Source of the DNA: Misgurnus anguillicaudatus
Lineage: Eukaryota; Chordata; Actinopteri; Cypriniformes; Cobitidae
Assembly (NCBI RefSeq): GCF_027580225.2
Contig: NC_073355.2
Span: 23,773,501-23,837,500, forward strand
Direction of reading: 5' to 3'
DNA: 64,000 bases
The notes beneath the pieces were generated by a model. That model was not told the origin of the DNA and did not search any database. It saw nothing but the letters and a program-made list of their open reading frames with translations. Made by a program: the position numbers and the translations under genes. Shown here piece after piece: positions 1 to 10,750 of the stretch; positions within the stretch are counted from its first letter, which is position 1, and each line of letters opens with the position of its first letter.

Positions 1-3000
1 ACTACAGATTGCTACACCCTGATCCCAATCAGCATCAGGATCAGGGCCAGGCTCCCCTGCAAACTCCTGTCTGGACAAAGCATCAGCTGCAGCGTTATTC
101 CTTCCTGGCCTATACTTCACCTCAAAGTTAAACACAGAGAGCTGTGACACCCATCTCTGCTCAATCGCTCCTAACTTAGCAGTCTGCAAGTGACATAACG
201 GATTATTGTCCGTTATCACCTCGAACCACGACCCAAGTAGGTAGCCACGAAACTTTTCGACCACAGCCCACTTAAGGGCCAGTAGCTCGAGCTTCATGCT
301 GCTGTAATTGCGATCGTTCCGCTCAGCATTGCGTAACCTTCTGCTCGCATATGCAATGACTCTTTTTTTGTCACCTTGCTTCTGATAAAGAATGGCTCCT
401 AAGCCATTCTGACTGGCATCGGTTTCAAGAATGAAAGGACAGGTGAAGTCTGCAAAACCAAGCACAGGTGCTGTTGTCAGTTTCTCCTTCAAATGATTAA
501 ATGCCTGCTCACACTCATTAGACCACTGAGTACTAAAGTAGCGACTGCCCTTTGCATACCTGCCCTCACGCAAGCAAGCATTCACCAAGTCATGTAAGGG
601 TCCAGCTATTTTCGAGAAGCCTTCGATAAACTTTCGATAATAGCTGCAAAACCCGAGAAACGATCTTAGCTCTTTTACAGTTTCTGGAGTCTTCCAGTTA
701 CTGACTGCAGCAACCTTGTCTGGGTCAGGAGAAATCCCCTGTGCTGACACCTGGTGACCAAGGAAATGTACAGAGTCTTGGAGGAAACGGCACTTTGTCA
801 ACTTGACCTTTAAACCGGTTTCCAACAACCGCTTCAGTACCACTTCTAACCTCTCTAGGTGTTCCTCAAATGTCTGTGAAAACAACAAGATGTCGTCCAA
901 GTACACAATCAACACCTGAAAAATCAGATCGCTCATAACTGCCTGCATAAGACGTTGAAAAGTTGAAGGCCCATTGCAGACCCCAAACGGCATCCTTCGG
1001 TATTCAAATAAACCAAAGGGCGTGGTAAATGCCGTCTTAGCCCTATCCCTGTCACTCACAGCAATCTGATGGTACCCTGACGCCAAGTCCACAGTTGAGA
1101 AAAACTGAGCACCCCTGAGGGCATCGAAGCTCTCGTCAATTCTGGGTAATGGAAATGCGTCACGCCTTGTCTTGGCGTTGAGCTTCCGGTAATCTACGCA
1201 TAACCTTAGTGAACCATCAGTTTTGCGCACCAGCACAACAGGAGAGGCGTAAGCACTCATGCTCTCTTGAATGACACCATTTTTCAACAGTCTAGTAATG
1301 TGCTCTCGAACCTCCTGATACTGATTTGGTGGAATTCGACGGTAAGGCTGATTTACTGGCACGTCATCAGTCAGATGTATCTCATGCTGAACCTTATCTG
1401 TATAACCCAACTCATCATCCTCCATGGCAAATACACTTGAATACTTGCTCAGTACAGCTTTCAAGCGAACCTGTTGTTCAGGCGTGCCACCCAGGTCAAC
1501 ATGATCCAAGAATGACTGAGCTGGGGGCTTCAAATCCTTATCTACACCTATAGTTACCTGTTCTGTATCTGCAGAGATTCGTTGGAACCTCACTTCACAG
1601 GACGAACCTACACTGTAACTATCTACCGGTGACAACATACCCAGCCGGGCTCTAGGTTGAAGCCAAAGATCTTCCTGAGACAGGTTAAGTATTCTCACTG
1701 GACACACTGGTACTTCTGCTGGGACCAGGGTAGGTACTACGACCAATCCATCTGGTAAGGGTGTATTTGCTGATTCTACTAACCATGCCGAACCATCCTT
1801 TTTACAGGATTCTTTGCTCTTAATTAGGACGGTAGTTGCTGACCAAGCAGGCACATGTGTAGGAGTCTTACCCACGACCCGAGCAAACGATACTCGTTCA
1901 ACTACATCAACTGACTGTGCTTGCTGAAAGGCCACCCTCCAGTTAGAATCAAGGCTACCCCCCAACGTGGTATCGAATTCAGCATGAACAATTTGTCGGC
2001 ACTTACTAATGATATTCATTCCAATAAGCACAGGCACGGAGGCTGGACAAGGATTTTCTTTGATGATCAAAAACCCACACTCGGGCAGGACCATTCCCAT
2101 AACCTCCACATCCAGCTCCATGTAACCCAAATAGGGGATCTCTAAACCATTGGCTGCAGTGATCTTCAACCAGTTTGAGGTGGCCAACACATCACTGTCA
2201 TCCCCAAATGAATGCTCACGAAAGAACCCCTCAGTAATAGTGCTGACCTGACTTCCAGTGTCTAACAGGCATGACACTGGCACACCCGTGATCATCAAAT
2301 CCACCATAGGGCATGTCCCCACCGCCCGTTCAAGAAACCTGTCCTTACAAGTTCCCTTGGGCGTCGGACCAGAAATTTTCCCTATTGCAGCCCGACTCTG
2401 CGCGACAGAGGGGTCTTGTTTTTCTTGCCCTTCAGTAGTTCTGGTAGCACTATTTGGTCTCCCACCCCGTCTCCCGGTGCAACGCCTAGCAATATGCCCA
2501 ACCCCATTGCATCTGAAACAGATAGGTTCACCCTCCTCAGTAAACCTGGGAGGAGACTTTGTCTGAGGTACAACATTCTGAGAAATAAACAATGACCGTT
2601 GCGCAGTCAACTCCTTGACTGCCTTAGTGAGCTCCGAAATCGTCTGATCTTGCTCACTTATTCGCTTCTCTTGTCGGGTAATCACCTGCAAAATATCATT
2701 TAACACAGCAGAGGTTTGATGCGCAGTTGCAACAGAATCACTGTCTTTTTCCTGCAACACTTCTGAATGAACAGGCCGACTAGTTGCTACTCTGGTTGGT
2801 CTGCTCTCTTCCATGGACCAAAGAATGGCCTCATTTCGAATCTCAAGCAGGGTCAAACGGGGCCTTTCTCTGATTTGTTTACGCAGCTCCCGCCTTAAAG
2901 CAGTATCTCGCACACCCTCCACAAATTGATCACGCAAAACTACCTGTTCGTTGGCCAAGCCATCTGGCAACTGCTTTGCGGCAGAGCTTAAAAGGCGAGA

Positions 3001-3498
3001 CAGAGCATGAGAAAAACTGCGAAGATCTTCACTGTCCAGTTGTTTGCGGTTATAAAACATTTGCAATAACTGAGTCCCACTACGTCGCTCCCCAAATGCT
3101 TCTTGCAGAAAAGTAAACAAATCCTCAACCCGTCTAGACTGGTTTCCCACGCATAAGCGCACCTCTTCCAGTGCGGGCCCCCTCAAAAGTGAGATAACAA
3201 AATCCAATTGTTCTTCCTGTGTCTGGTTTCTAGCACGTAAAACCCTTTCCGCCTCCTCAATGAACTCTTCTACAGAGCGGCCATCTTTGTTATACTCCCC
3301 GCTAAAAGGCTGAACCTGACGTTCGCGAGGAACATAAATGTAAGAACGAGTTGGGTTGCCCTCCCCGGCGGCCCTATTGGCCAAAGTATTATCTCTCCAA
3401 TCTGTTAGTTCTTTAATTTGACCTCTCAGTTGCTCTATGACATCACCCCCAACAGCCCCATCAGCCCTATCGGCAGGGTTTTCATCAGGATCTGACAT
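1..3498 (-). CDS. Gag-Pol polyprotein of Ty3/Gypsy element, C-terminus outside window
   Basis: Starts MSDPDEN. I read every codon from 3498 down to base 1 and found no stop, giving 1166 codons. Domains in order: Gag; a CCHC zinc knuckle at about residues 327-340 (C-x2-C-x4-H-x4-C); an aspartic protease with DTGS at 413-416; reverse transcriptase with YLDD at about 866-869; and RNase H with acidic residues at about 1027 (TDAS) and 1097 (TDNN). The frame leaves the window just after RNase H, so integrase is not seen. In this family the polyprotein drives reverse transcription and integration in the host germline. The unbroken frame suggests a fairly recent insertion. Whether the element is complete cannot be judged here. 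Confidence 0.9.
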   Translation of the reverse strand, partial: MSDPDENPADRADGAVGGDVIEQLRGQIKELTDWRDNTLANRAAGEGNPTRSYIYVPRERQVQPFSGEYNKDGRSVEEFIEEAERVLRARNQTQEEQLDFVISLLRGPALEEVRLCVGNQSRRVEDLFTFLQEAFGERRSGTQLLQMFYNRKQLDSEDLRSFSHALSRLLSSAAKQLPDGLANEQVVLRDQFVEGVRDTALRRELRKQIRERPRLTLLEIRNEAILWSMEESRPTRVATSRPVHSEVLQEKDSDSVATAHQTSAVLNDILQVITRQEKRISEQDQTISELTKAVKELTAQRSLFISQNVVPQTKSPPRFTEEGEPICFRCNGVGHIARRCTGRRGGRPNSATRTTEGQEKQDPSVAQSRAAIGKISGPTPKGTCKDRFLERAVGTCPMVDLMITGVPVSCLLDTGSQVSTITEGFFREHSFGDDSDVLATSNWLKITAANGLEIPYLGYMELDVEVMGMVLPECGFLIIKENPCPASVPVLIGMNIISKCRQIVHAEFDTTLGGSLDSNWRVAFQQAQSVDVVERVSFARVVGKTPTHVPAWSATTVLIKSKESCKKDGSAWLVESANTPLPDGLVVVPTLVPAEVPVCPVRILNLSQEDLWLQPRARLGMLSPVDSYSVGSSCEVRFQRISADTEQVTIGVDKDLKPPAQSFLDHVDLGGTPEQQVRLKAVLSKYSSVFAMEDDELGYTDKVQHEIHLTDDVPVNQPYRRIPPNQYQEVREHITRLLKNGVIQESMSAYASPVVLVRKTDGSLRLCVDYRKLNAKTRRDAFPLPRIDESFDALRGAQFFSTVDLASGYHQIAVSDRDRAKTAFTTPFGLFEYRRMPFGVCNGPSTFQRLMQAVMSDLIFQVLIVYLDDILLFSQTFEEHLERLEVVLKRLLETGLKVKLTKCRFLQDSVHFLGHQVSAQGISPDPDKVAAVSNWKTPETVKELRSFLGFCSYYRKFIEGFSKIAGPLHDLVNACLREGRYAKGSRYFSTQWSNECEQAFNHLKEKLTTAPVLGFADFTCPFILETDASQNGLGAILYQKQGDKKRVIAYASRRLRNAERNDRNYSSMKLELLALKWAVVEKFRGYLLGSWFEVITDNNPLCHLQTAKLGAIEQRWVSQLSVFNFEVKYRPGRNNAAADALSRQEFAGEPGPDPDADWDQGVAICS

Positions 3499-3902
3499 TT
3501 TTACATCAGTAGTTCAAATAGCATTAACTCACAATTAGTTAAGTTCAGTTCAGTTCAGAATAATTGTCCTTAGGGCAAAACCCATCCAACCTTTTTAATC
3601 CTCTTCAGTACCTTCAACACACCCTCGCATTGATTCACAGTTCCTGGGTGTGGAGGAGAAATCCTGAAAGCTAATACGTCGACAGAAGGAAGCACTTCAA
3701 TAAGGACCAGTCTCTTCCGCAGCGTTCACGCCTGTCCCACAGGCTCAGTCCCACGATGACCACCTCGAATAAGATCCTCCACACTGCGGACGTCCTCCAC
3801 CTCTGCAAAAGTATTCACCACTGCCGTATTTGTCTACCCCCACTATGTCGCTTGTCGCAAATGAATCAGATTGAATAAACTACCCCACTCCTGGTACCAA
3901 AA
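1..3902 (-). mobile_element. Ty3/Gypsy LTR retrotransposon, internal region, cut by left window edge
   Basis: The internal region of a minus-strand LTR retrotransposon. It holds a gag-pol reading frame that is open from its ATG at 3498 to base 1, then an untranslated leader at 3499-3888. On the minus strand a primer-binding-like stretch (TGGTACCAGGAG, about 3887-3898) follows a CACA-type LTR end at about 3903. Integrase and the downstream LTR are beyond the window. Read on the minus strand the order is LTR, primer site, gag, protease, reverse transcriptase, RNase H, which is the Ty3/Gypsy order. It is separate from the chromodomain element at 11345-16359. Confidence 0.88.
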
Positions 3903-4990
3903 TGTGTGAGCTAGGGATTTTCAGTAAACCACCAGGACCACAATTAACGGGTTTAACTTTTTATAAGTTTATTCAATTTCTGATTTTTAAATAGAACTCT
4001 CTTTTTTTTTGTTATTTTCTTTTTCACTGTATGTGAACAGATTTACATTTGTTTCAAATAAATCACACAAAAACAAAAGGTTCAAAAACAAAAAAAAAGG
4101 AAAACACAGAAATATCACTCACAGAGTAATAACTTTAAGAATACACTTCACTTTCAAATTTGATAGTTCACGATGTGAAATTTGCACAAAATCTGTGACC
4201 TCAATTTGTCAGTACACAAAACCTATGACCCAATTTGCAAAAAAAAACAAACAAATAAAACAAAATATAAAGACTACCGGGCCAAAAGAATGCACATATA
4301 CTTCAGAACAATAAACCTTAATACCCCAAATACGGCAGTGGAAATACTATACACTAAATAGAGAAAATAACATGAGTACATAATATTACCCACTATATGC
4401 AACTAGAAAGTAAGAGAAGTATATCACTTACAGTATGATGAGCTTCCAGAAAATCATCCACACTCACTTCACAAAAGTTGCAATTCCCATCATGTTCTAA
4501 ACTGTGCAAACAGTTACATTTCAAATCACATGAACTAATTAACAAGATTTAATGCATAACATTTGATATAACATCCTAAATTAGTGGCTTCCACCGCATG
4601 GTGTGACTTATAATGGACATAAACATTGCACAAAATGAAATGAAACAACCATTTTAAATGAAACTATAAAATGCACATCTCCCTTAAGTATTTTATAGAA
4701 TGTTATCAAGAAATATCCCATTTACCTTAGGATTGTGTTCTAAAACATTGCAACTTTCCCGAGAGTGCATCTCTCTCGCTCTGCTTGCTGATCACGTATC
4801 AAAAACGTTTATTTACAAGAGCACATGTGCACTTCCTCGTCTGCACCACACACACATACACACACACGAATACTGCCCCTATCGCCAGCTTTATGAATTA
4901 CAGGTGTATACAAGCAAAATAAATGTTAAATACCATTTTCCACTTGGTTACATAACACATCATATTTATAATACTTCATTAAAACCATAA
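3903..4990 (-). repeat. probable LTR of the left-edge Gypsy element
   Basis: The plus-strand edge begins TGTGAGCTAGGG just outside the primer-binding stretch, as expected for the CA end of an LTR read on the minus strand. A minus-strand AATAAA polyadenylation motif lies near 3968-3973. The sequence is A/T rich with no convincing gene; the open frames at 4009-4314 and 4700-4990 look incidental. The far boundary is uncertain (somewhere in 4.85-5.02 kb) because the partner LTR is outside the window. Confidence 0.5.
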
Positions 4991-5019
4991 TAATAGTACC
5001 ACCCCCCCCATAGTGCCCT

Positions 5020-5406
5020 TTTTGCTTTTGGGCCACTGCCCCATCTAGCATTTTCATTTTCTAAATGACTGTTCTCATTACAAAGAAAAGTGAATGGTTT
5101 ATAAATAATTTTGGCATTAAGGCAAAAGAAGTTAAATTAAAGCTTTTCAACCTAAGGCCAGTGGGTTTTGTACAGATGTAAATTTGTGTGTATAATATGT
5201 ACAAAATGAGTGTGACTTATGAAATGTAGTTTTCACAGAGCTGCATGTTTCTGTGGTTTTCTTGCTAAACAAACTAATTAATTGGTTTGTTTAGTTCATT
5301 TTAAGACAATTATCAGCACACTAAGGTTTAAAAAAATTATCCGGCCCTCACTTTGTGGCGTTATTTACCATCCGGCCCTCAGCCTAAAATGAGTTTGACA
5401 CCCCTG
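5020..5406. mobile_element. hAT (Charlie-type) element right end, inserted in V01
   Basis: The stretch ends at 5406 with the inverted form of CAGGGGTGTCAAACTC, a typical hAT-Charlie terminal repeat, preceded by two copies of a CCGGCCCTCA motif. The next base is V-segment sequence, so this is the junction. The expected 8-bp target duplicate would be CTGTAAGG (5407-5414). Its partner is not seen in the window, so the other end is probably to the left, possibly beyond the Gypsy element. The left limit given is arbitrary. Confidence 0.7.
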
Positions 5407-5646
5407 CTGTAAGGTGTCTGGATATTCACTGACTGATGGCAGCTACTGCACTCACTATATACGACAGACTGCTGGAAAACCTCTGGAATGGGTTGGATGT
5501 ATTTGTGGTGATGGTAACACATATAACAGTGATAAACTGAAAAGTAGATTTCAAGTTACAAGAGACACTTCCAGCAGCACAGTGACTCTACAAGGACAGA
5601 ATATGAGGACTGAGGACACAGCTGTGTATTACTGTGCACGACAGAG
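5407..5646 (+). pseudogene. V01: IGHV family A, 5'-truncated by transposon
   Basis: Retains Cys23 (TGT at 5408) through the YYCAR motif, but leader exon, intron and most of framework 1 are absent, replaced by the hAT terminus. The remaining frame (KVSGYSLTDGSYC...) is open and closely matches V03. The framework-2 Trp41 is Tyr (HYIRQ) and there are cysteines in CDR1 and CDR2 (SYC, CIC). The RSS is intact, so the fragment could still recombine but could not encode a secreted V domain. It is the A member of the first A-B pair. Confidence 0.9.
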
Positions 5647-5685
5647 CACACTGATGTAAACCACAAGCACTTCTGTTCAAAAACA
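5647..5685 (+). other. 23-RSS of V01
   Basis: Heptamer CACACTG, 23-bp spacer, nonamer TCAAAAACA. Every family A segment uses the CACACTG heptamer in place of consensus CACAGTG. Confidence 0.85.
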
Positions 5686-6313
5686 TATAAGTGTTAATTT
5701 CCCATATAAATGTCATTGCGTTTGATACAAAATATCAAAGTGGCATTTGCTTTTCTCAAAACCAACCTCACTTTTCTCAGGTCAGGTCATTGTTACCGGA
5801 TAAAAACATAAAAAATGTCTCATTGTATGTAATGTGATGACCAGTGATGTAAACATCTCATTTCTCTTGTCTGACTTAACAGGTAGGCTATCTGCAAATG
5901 AATTATTTTTACTGTTAGTGGATCTAATTATAAATAATAATTATTTAAAATGGGTTTATTTACTATTATCTATTTAGCATCCAAAGGAACTTAGAGTGCA
6001 TTTAAAATAAAATGTATTTATGTCTTTCCCAGGGCATTGACATCTTGAGCTTATATTGCTGCTAATGCAGTGATTTAGCAACTGAGCTACAAAGCTTAGC
6101 TACAAGTAAGATATTATTTAAAAACACTGAGGTGATTTCTCTTTATAAGATCTCAGCTTTCTTGTTGCAAAACACGTGGGGTTCATTGACTCTGTGTATG
6201 TAAATGTTCTGCTGTATATGTAAACAGTGGGCATGAGTCAGTTTATGTATTTTCCTCCGATCACTATAGGCAGTGACACACAGCTTCAGGTCATTTACAC
6301 TTTAAACTACATC
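5686..6313 (+). other. A-to-B spacer of pair 1
   Basis: No gene. This is the intra-pair spacer, strongly repeated after V03 (17058-17676) and more loosely after V07 and V15. It includes an octamer-like ATGTAAAT (6198-6205, one mismatch) about 110 bp before the V02 start codon, and a GGGCATGAGTCAG block conserved before most B segments. Confidence 0.7.
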
Positions 6314-6744
6314 ATGTTCACTGAAGCTTTACTGCTGCTGCTGGCAAGTCTAAACTGTAAGTATAGTTTAATATAATATAATTTCATCTTTTTTAGCATT
6401 ATATATCTGCTTATTCTGTTATTGTTTTCTGTATTTTCAACAGGTATTAATGCAGATGAACTTTCTCAGCCTGAGTTTCTGACTGTTCGGCCTGATGGCT
6501 CTCTAACTCTCAACTGTAAAGTCTCTTATTCAGTTACTAGCTATGGTACAGCCTGGATCCGTCAGCCTGCAGGAAAACCTCTGGAGTGGATTGGGGTGAT
6601 ATATGGTGGTGGAAGCGTAGACTACAAGGATTCACTGAAAAACAAGTTCAGCATCACCAGAGACACCTCCAGTAAAACAGTAACACTGAAAGGAAACAAT
6701 ATGCAAGCTCAAGACACAGCTGTGTATTATTGTGCCAGATCCAA
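6314..6744 (+). CDS. V02: IGHV family B, intact
   Basis: Leader exon 6314-6356 (MFTEALLLLLASLN), GTAAGT donor, intron, acceptor CAACAG, V exon 6444-6744. The split codon (T + GT) gives Cys, then INADELSQPEF. The V domain has Cys23 (LNCKVS), Trp41 (AWIRQ), LEWIG, a short GGGS-type CDR2, and YYCAR with Cys104. Family B is recognised by ELSQPEFLTVRP and by FSITRDTSS in framework 3. It codes the heavy-chain variable domain after joining to D and J. It sits about 0.9 kb downstream of V01. I see no lesion. Confidence 0.95.
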
Positions 6745-6783
6745 CACAGTGACACAAACTAACAGCCTCCCTGTACAAAAACA
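6745..6783 (+). other. 23-RSS of V02
   Basis: Heptamer CACAGTG (consensus), 23-bp spacer, nonamer ACAAAAACA. Shared by all family B members. Confidence 0.92.
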
Positions 6784-7440
6784 TCATCACTTAAATACAT
6801 CAGGTTTTCAGATATTGGATTTAAACAACAATGGCATAATAATACATAATAAATAGCCTGAATATTATTAACTGCAACAAGTTCATTATTTGTTAAGGTA
6901 GAAATGCTGAAATAAAATCAGCATTGTCACTTTTATTAGGACACTTGCCTTTACTTTGCTTTCTTTAAGATTAAACAGGCACTCAGGTGGAGTCTCCAAC
7001 TTCAGCTCTGCATTATGGACAGTGAGCCAAAGATGTTTTGATTCATCTCTGTTAAAAATATCAGTAACACATGAACTACTGCAACATCAGTAGGTGGCAG
7101 TAATACATCAGTTTGTATTTCTTGAGTTTACATTAAAAGATTTGGCCCACTTGAATCGAGTTTCAAGTGCAACCATAGACTTCACCTAAATTGAGATTAG
7201 TTAACTAATAACTAATTCAAATAACTTTTACTGTCACATCAGCAGCAACAGCAGCCTGTGGTGAATGAGATTTTAGGAGCATGCTAAACATGCTAAAATG
7301 CTTTAAAAGGTAATATACGCAAAAGTACACAATATACAAACATAAATATAAGACCATAATATAACCATGTTAATGTCTATGTATACATGTATTGTATACA
7401 TGTTGTAGTGTAAATGAATGAAAGTGCCATTAGATTATTG
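6784..7440. other. 3' flank of V02
   Basis: No gene. Contains the block CATCAGTAGGTGGCAGTA, conserved after B segments (also near 18400, 23195, 29605 and 43700), followed by A/T-rich sequence leading into the LINE relic. The matching copy starts near 23090. Confidence 0.6.
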
Positions 7441-10390
7441 TATTAAGGTGTGGTGTGCGTTGCAGTATAGCCCAGATGTTTTGTGTTACGATGTGTGGAG
7501 ATATATAAGTGTCTGGCTGTTCGGTAGTCTGATGGAGTGAGGAAAGAAGACATCTGCTAAGGGCAGCATAGAAAACAGTCCATTTGACGGATGGCTGATG
7601 TTGCTCATGATCTTCTTGGCTTTCCTCACCAGTGATGCCACAGTTACTTTGAAAAAGTAATCTGATTACTGATTACTGATTACTCCTTTAAAAAGTAACT
7701 AAGTTACTTTACAGATTACTTGATTTTAAAAGTAACTAAGTTAGATTACAAGTTACTTTGTTAGTTACATTCCAGTAGCTGCCAACACCCCCACTGCCTC
7801 AACATTAAAAGTGACAACCGGTTTTGCCAACACTCACTTTATTGGAAGTGCATTTTTAACAGTAACGTCAACAATGTATCTCCTGACATTTTAAGTTGAA
7901 CTGTTGTGTTTTAAAAAACTAAAATATATATATATATATGAGTCTTTCTTGACTTCACTTAACATAAATAGGGGTGAGCAGGGGCCATTTTCAGAAAAAC
8001 TTAATTTTAAAAGTTAATGTTTTAGACAGAGATATATTTTTGTTGTGGTCAATAACTCACAAGTGTGGTCTATCAAAACCAGCTGGAATTTTGAACAAAT
8101 GTAAAACGACTTCTGTATAATTTCACTTTAAACAAGAGTAGTGAATTGTTACTTTTGACCTTGACAGCAGGGACGAAAGTAACACACAGGTGGGTCAAAA
8201 GTAACACAACAAAACATGATAGATTTTTGTGTTACACTTGTTTTTATTAAATATATATTACTATGACCTCTTTAATATGTAACTGCAAACTTATTTTGTC
8301 ATTTATCTTTGTAAAAAATAATTAAATTAAATTTTTATTTTAAATTTCAGTTTTATCAAATGTTTCAAAAGCAACCAACAGTACAAACTTAAATTGCTGA
8401 GACTAAAAAAATTCAATAGTTTGAACACTATGAAAATAAAATTAAATCAAATTAGAATAATATAATTTTTTTACCATATTATACACAATATTAGCAGCTG
8501 GACAAAACTAACAAGTGTTACTTTTGACCCGACAGGATCTACTTACTCTATAAACTCGACTTACTTTTATTTTGAAAAATTGAGAAGTCTTCAGGATGTT
8601 ATATACTAAATACCTTGTAGATTTATCAGTATTGTAACACATGAAACGATAAACACAACGCGTTGTAAGAAAAAAAGACCGCTTTTGGAATGTACTTATC
8701 ATGGTTGAAAACACAGTTCTGGATCTACACGTGGAAATCGGTGAGTAAATAACGCGATATTTGTCAACTCTTTCAGAGGTTATGTGCTAATGCTGTCATA
8801 GTGAGATTTAGATGTTATCAGGGCTCGGAGAAAATCGCTTTGTTACTTTCGTTCTTCAACTCTCCCACACTTACTGGTTTTGCACTGAAGTCCAGCTTTT
8901 GTTGTTTGGGTAGTGGATGAACTCCTGCTCACTGCTTCGCATCACCGGGTGGGACTTGCTCTTAGTTTGACTGTCTGCGTTGTGCCGCGACTCCAAATGT
9001 TTTTTTTTTTTTAATTTGACGTAGTGTTTTTGTAGCTGCATCTCTCTTCTCTCTACATTGTACGTTGTTTACGTTTGTGTCGCTTACACGTGACCTGAAT
9101 TGTCCTCGTGCTGAAAACGTGACTAGTCGCACACCTGACTTCACTTCCCGAGACGCAAGAAGAAATATACAAGAAAATATATTTTACTAAGGAAAATTTC
9201 AAAAATAGTAACGCACAGTGACTTGGATAAGTAACTTTAATCTGATTACTGGTTTGGAAATATTAACGCGTTAGATTACTCGTTACAAAAAAAAGTGGTA
9301 AAATTAGAGTAACGCGTTACTAAGTAACGCGTTACCGGCATCACTGTTCCTCACACACCACCTGGTAAAGATGTCCTTAAGGGAGGGGAGCTCACCTCCT
9401 ACAATGCGATGAGCTGTTCATACAATTCTGCAGATTTTTGCAGTTGTCAGCAGTGCTGTTTCAGTGTAAAATTATCTGAGGATGTAGGAGCTCATCCCAA
9501 AACTTCCTCAGCCGCCTTAGGAAGAAGAGGTGGTGGGCCTTCTTCAGTACTGCGTCTCTGGGAGACGACCATGTGAGATCCTTAGCAATGTGAACACAGA
9601 GAAAGTTAAAATTGTTAACTTCTTCCACCTGCCTCCCTTCAATGGCAGTGGAGGTGCGTTCTGTGCTCCGTCCCATAAAATCTTTTACCAACTCTTTTGT
9701 CTTTCAAAGATTAGTGAGATGTGGTTCTGCTGGCACCATTGTGTCAGAGTGTAAACCTTCTCTCTGTAGGCCGTTTCATTATTGTCAGTGATCAGGCCTA
9801 CAACCGTACTGTTGATGATGACGTTGGAGCTGTGTGTGGCTGTACAGTCGTGAGTGTACAGGGAATACAGAAGTGGGCTGAGAACACAGCCCTGTGGAGC
9901 CCCAGTGTTGAGGATCAATGAGGTTGAGGTTTTGTTGCCCACCCTGACCAACTGACGAGGTGAAGAGCTTTCCAACAACCTTGGCAGGTACTATGGTGTT
10001 GAATGCTGAGCTGTAGTCCACGAACAGCATTATCGCATACGTGTTCTTGTTTTCCAGGTGGGAAAAAGTGGTGTGAATCATGAAAGCAATAGCATCATCA
10101 GTGGAGCAGTTCCTGCGGTACGCAAACTGTATTGGGTCAAGTGAGGCAGGCAGCAGATGTAGTGATGAGCTTCTCAAAACACTTGCTAAAGATTTGTGTC
10201 AAAGCAACTGGCCGCCAGTCATTCAGACATGTGGTCTTAGCTTTCTTTTGTAGGGGCACGATTGTTGATGTTTTGAAGCATGAGGGGACTGTAGACAGAG
10301 AAAGGAAGAGGTTGAAAATGTCTGTGAAAACCCCGTCTATCTGGTCCGCACTAACAACTACATGTGTTATAACTACATGTAAAGTGGACT
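7440..10390 (-). mobile_element. L2/CR1-like LINE relic, copy 1 (interrupted by a hAT element)
   Basis: Minus-strand fragments of a non-LTR reverse transcriptase spread over several frames: LDPIQFAYR and FVDYSSAFNT near 10030-10140, GAPQGCVLSPLLYSLYTHDC near 9840-9920, and a FLRRLRKF block near 9500. The catalytic FADD motif is missing: SNVII runs directly into NSTVVG near 9805-9840. The C-terminal part continues beyond the hAT insertion to about 7460. It is dead. The same FADD deletion occurs in the copy at 23.5-24.7 kb. Confidence 0.8.
7622..9354. mobile_element. non-autonomous hAT element with 8-bp target duplication
   Basis: The element spans 7630-9346, beginning CAGTGATGCC and ending GGCATCACTG as inverted repeats, flanked by the direct 8-bp duplicate TTCCTCAC (7622-7629 and 9347-9354). 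The paralogous copy near 23765 has a single uninterrupted TTCCTCAC, which is the empty site. No transposase frame is visible inside. The inner ends are rich in GTAACGCGTTAC motifs, and a short (AT)n run lies at 7924-7939. Confidence 0.93.
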
Positions 10391-10632
10391 ATTAAGCCTT
10401 TAATTTTATATCCTGTTTAGTGACATTGTTGACTAGTGGGATAATATATACTAATTTAAGGAGGCATGCAATCTTGTTCACATTGACATAAATATTTATT
10501 TAGCATGCGTGACAATGCAGTGACAAAGTTTAAATACGTTTTACACAATGAAAAATATAAAAATTTTCACCTACATTATCATACTTATTTCCATTCCTGT
10601 TATTCCGATGTTCTAGCACCAGTTGCCTCAAA

Positions 10633-10640
10633 ATGCAAAT
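10633..10640 (+). promoter_or_regulatory. octamer ATGCAAAT before orphan D-type leader
   Basis: Perfect Ig promoter octamer 63 bp before the orphan leader ATG. The corresponding site in copy 2 (near 24869) is degraded to ATGCAATT. Confidence 0.7.
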
Positions 10641-10702
10641 AAAGTCTGGCCATTATTTATGTGCTCATCAGGTGGTGCTGCAGGAACATTAGTGCCTCTA
10701 AA

Positions 10703-10750
10703 ATGAAGGGCACACGATTCATATTCATTGTATTCTGCATAGTCTCTTTA
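10703..10750 (+). pseudogene. orphan D-type IGHV leader exon, copy 1
   Basis: Encodes MKGTRFIFIVFCIVSL, closely related to the leader of V12 (MKNTLLLFIVLCWSLF), and is followed by GTGAGT like V12. Its length is 48 nt against 49 in V12, so it would be out of phase. No V exon or RSS follows; the downstream DNA jumps to sequence resembling the V12 3' flank. It is a relic left by deletion of the V exon. Confidence 0.75.

Noticed and set aside
4009..4990. Possible small genes in the LTR region
   Set aside because: Low-complexity Lys/Asn-rich or unrecognisable translations in A/T-rich DNA.
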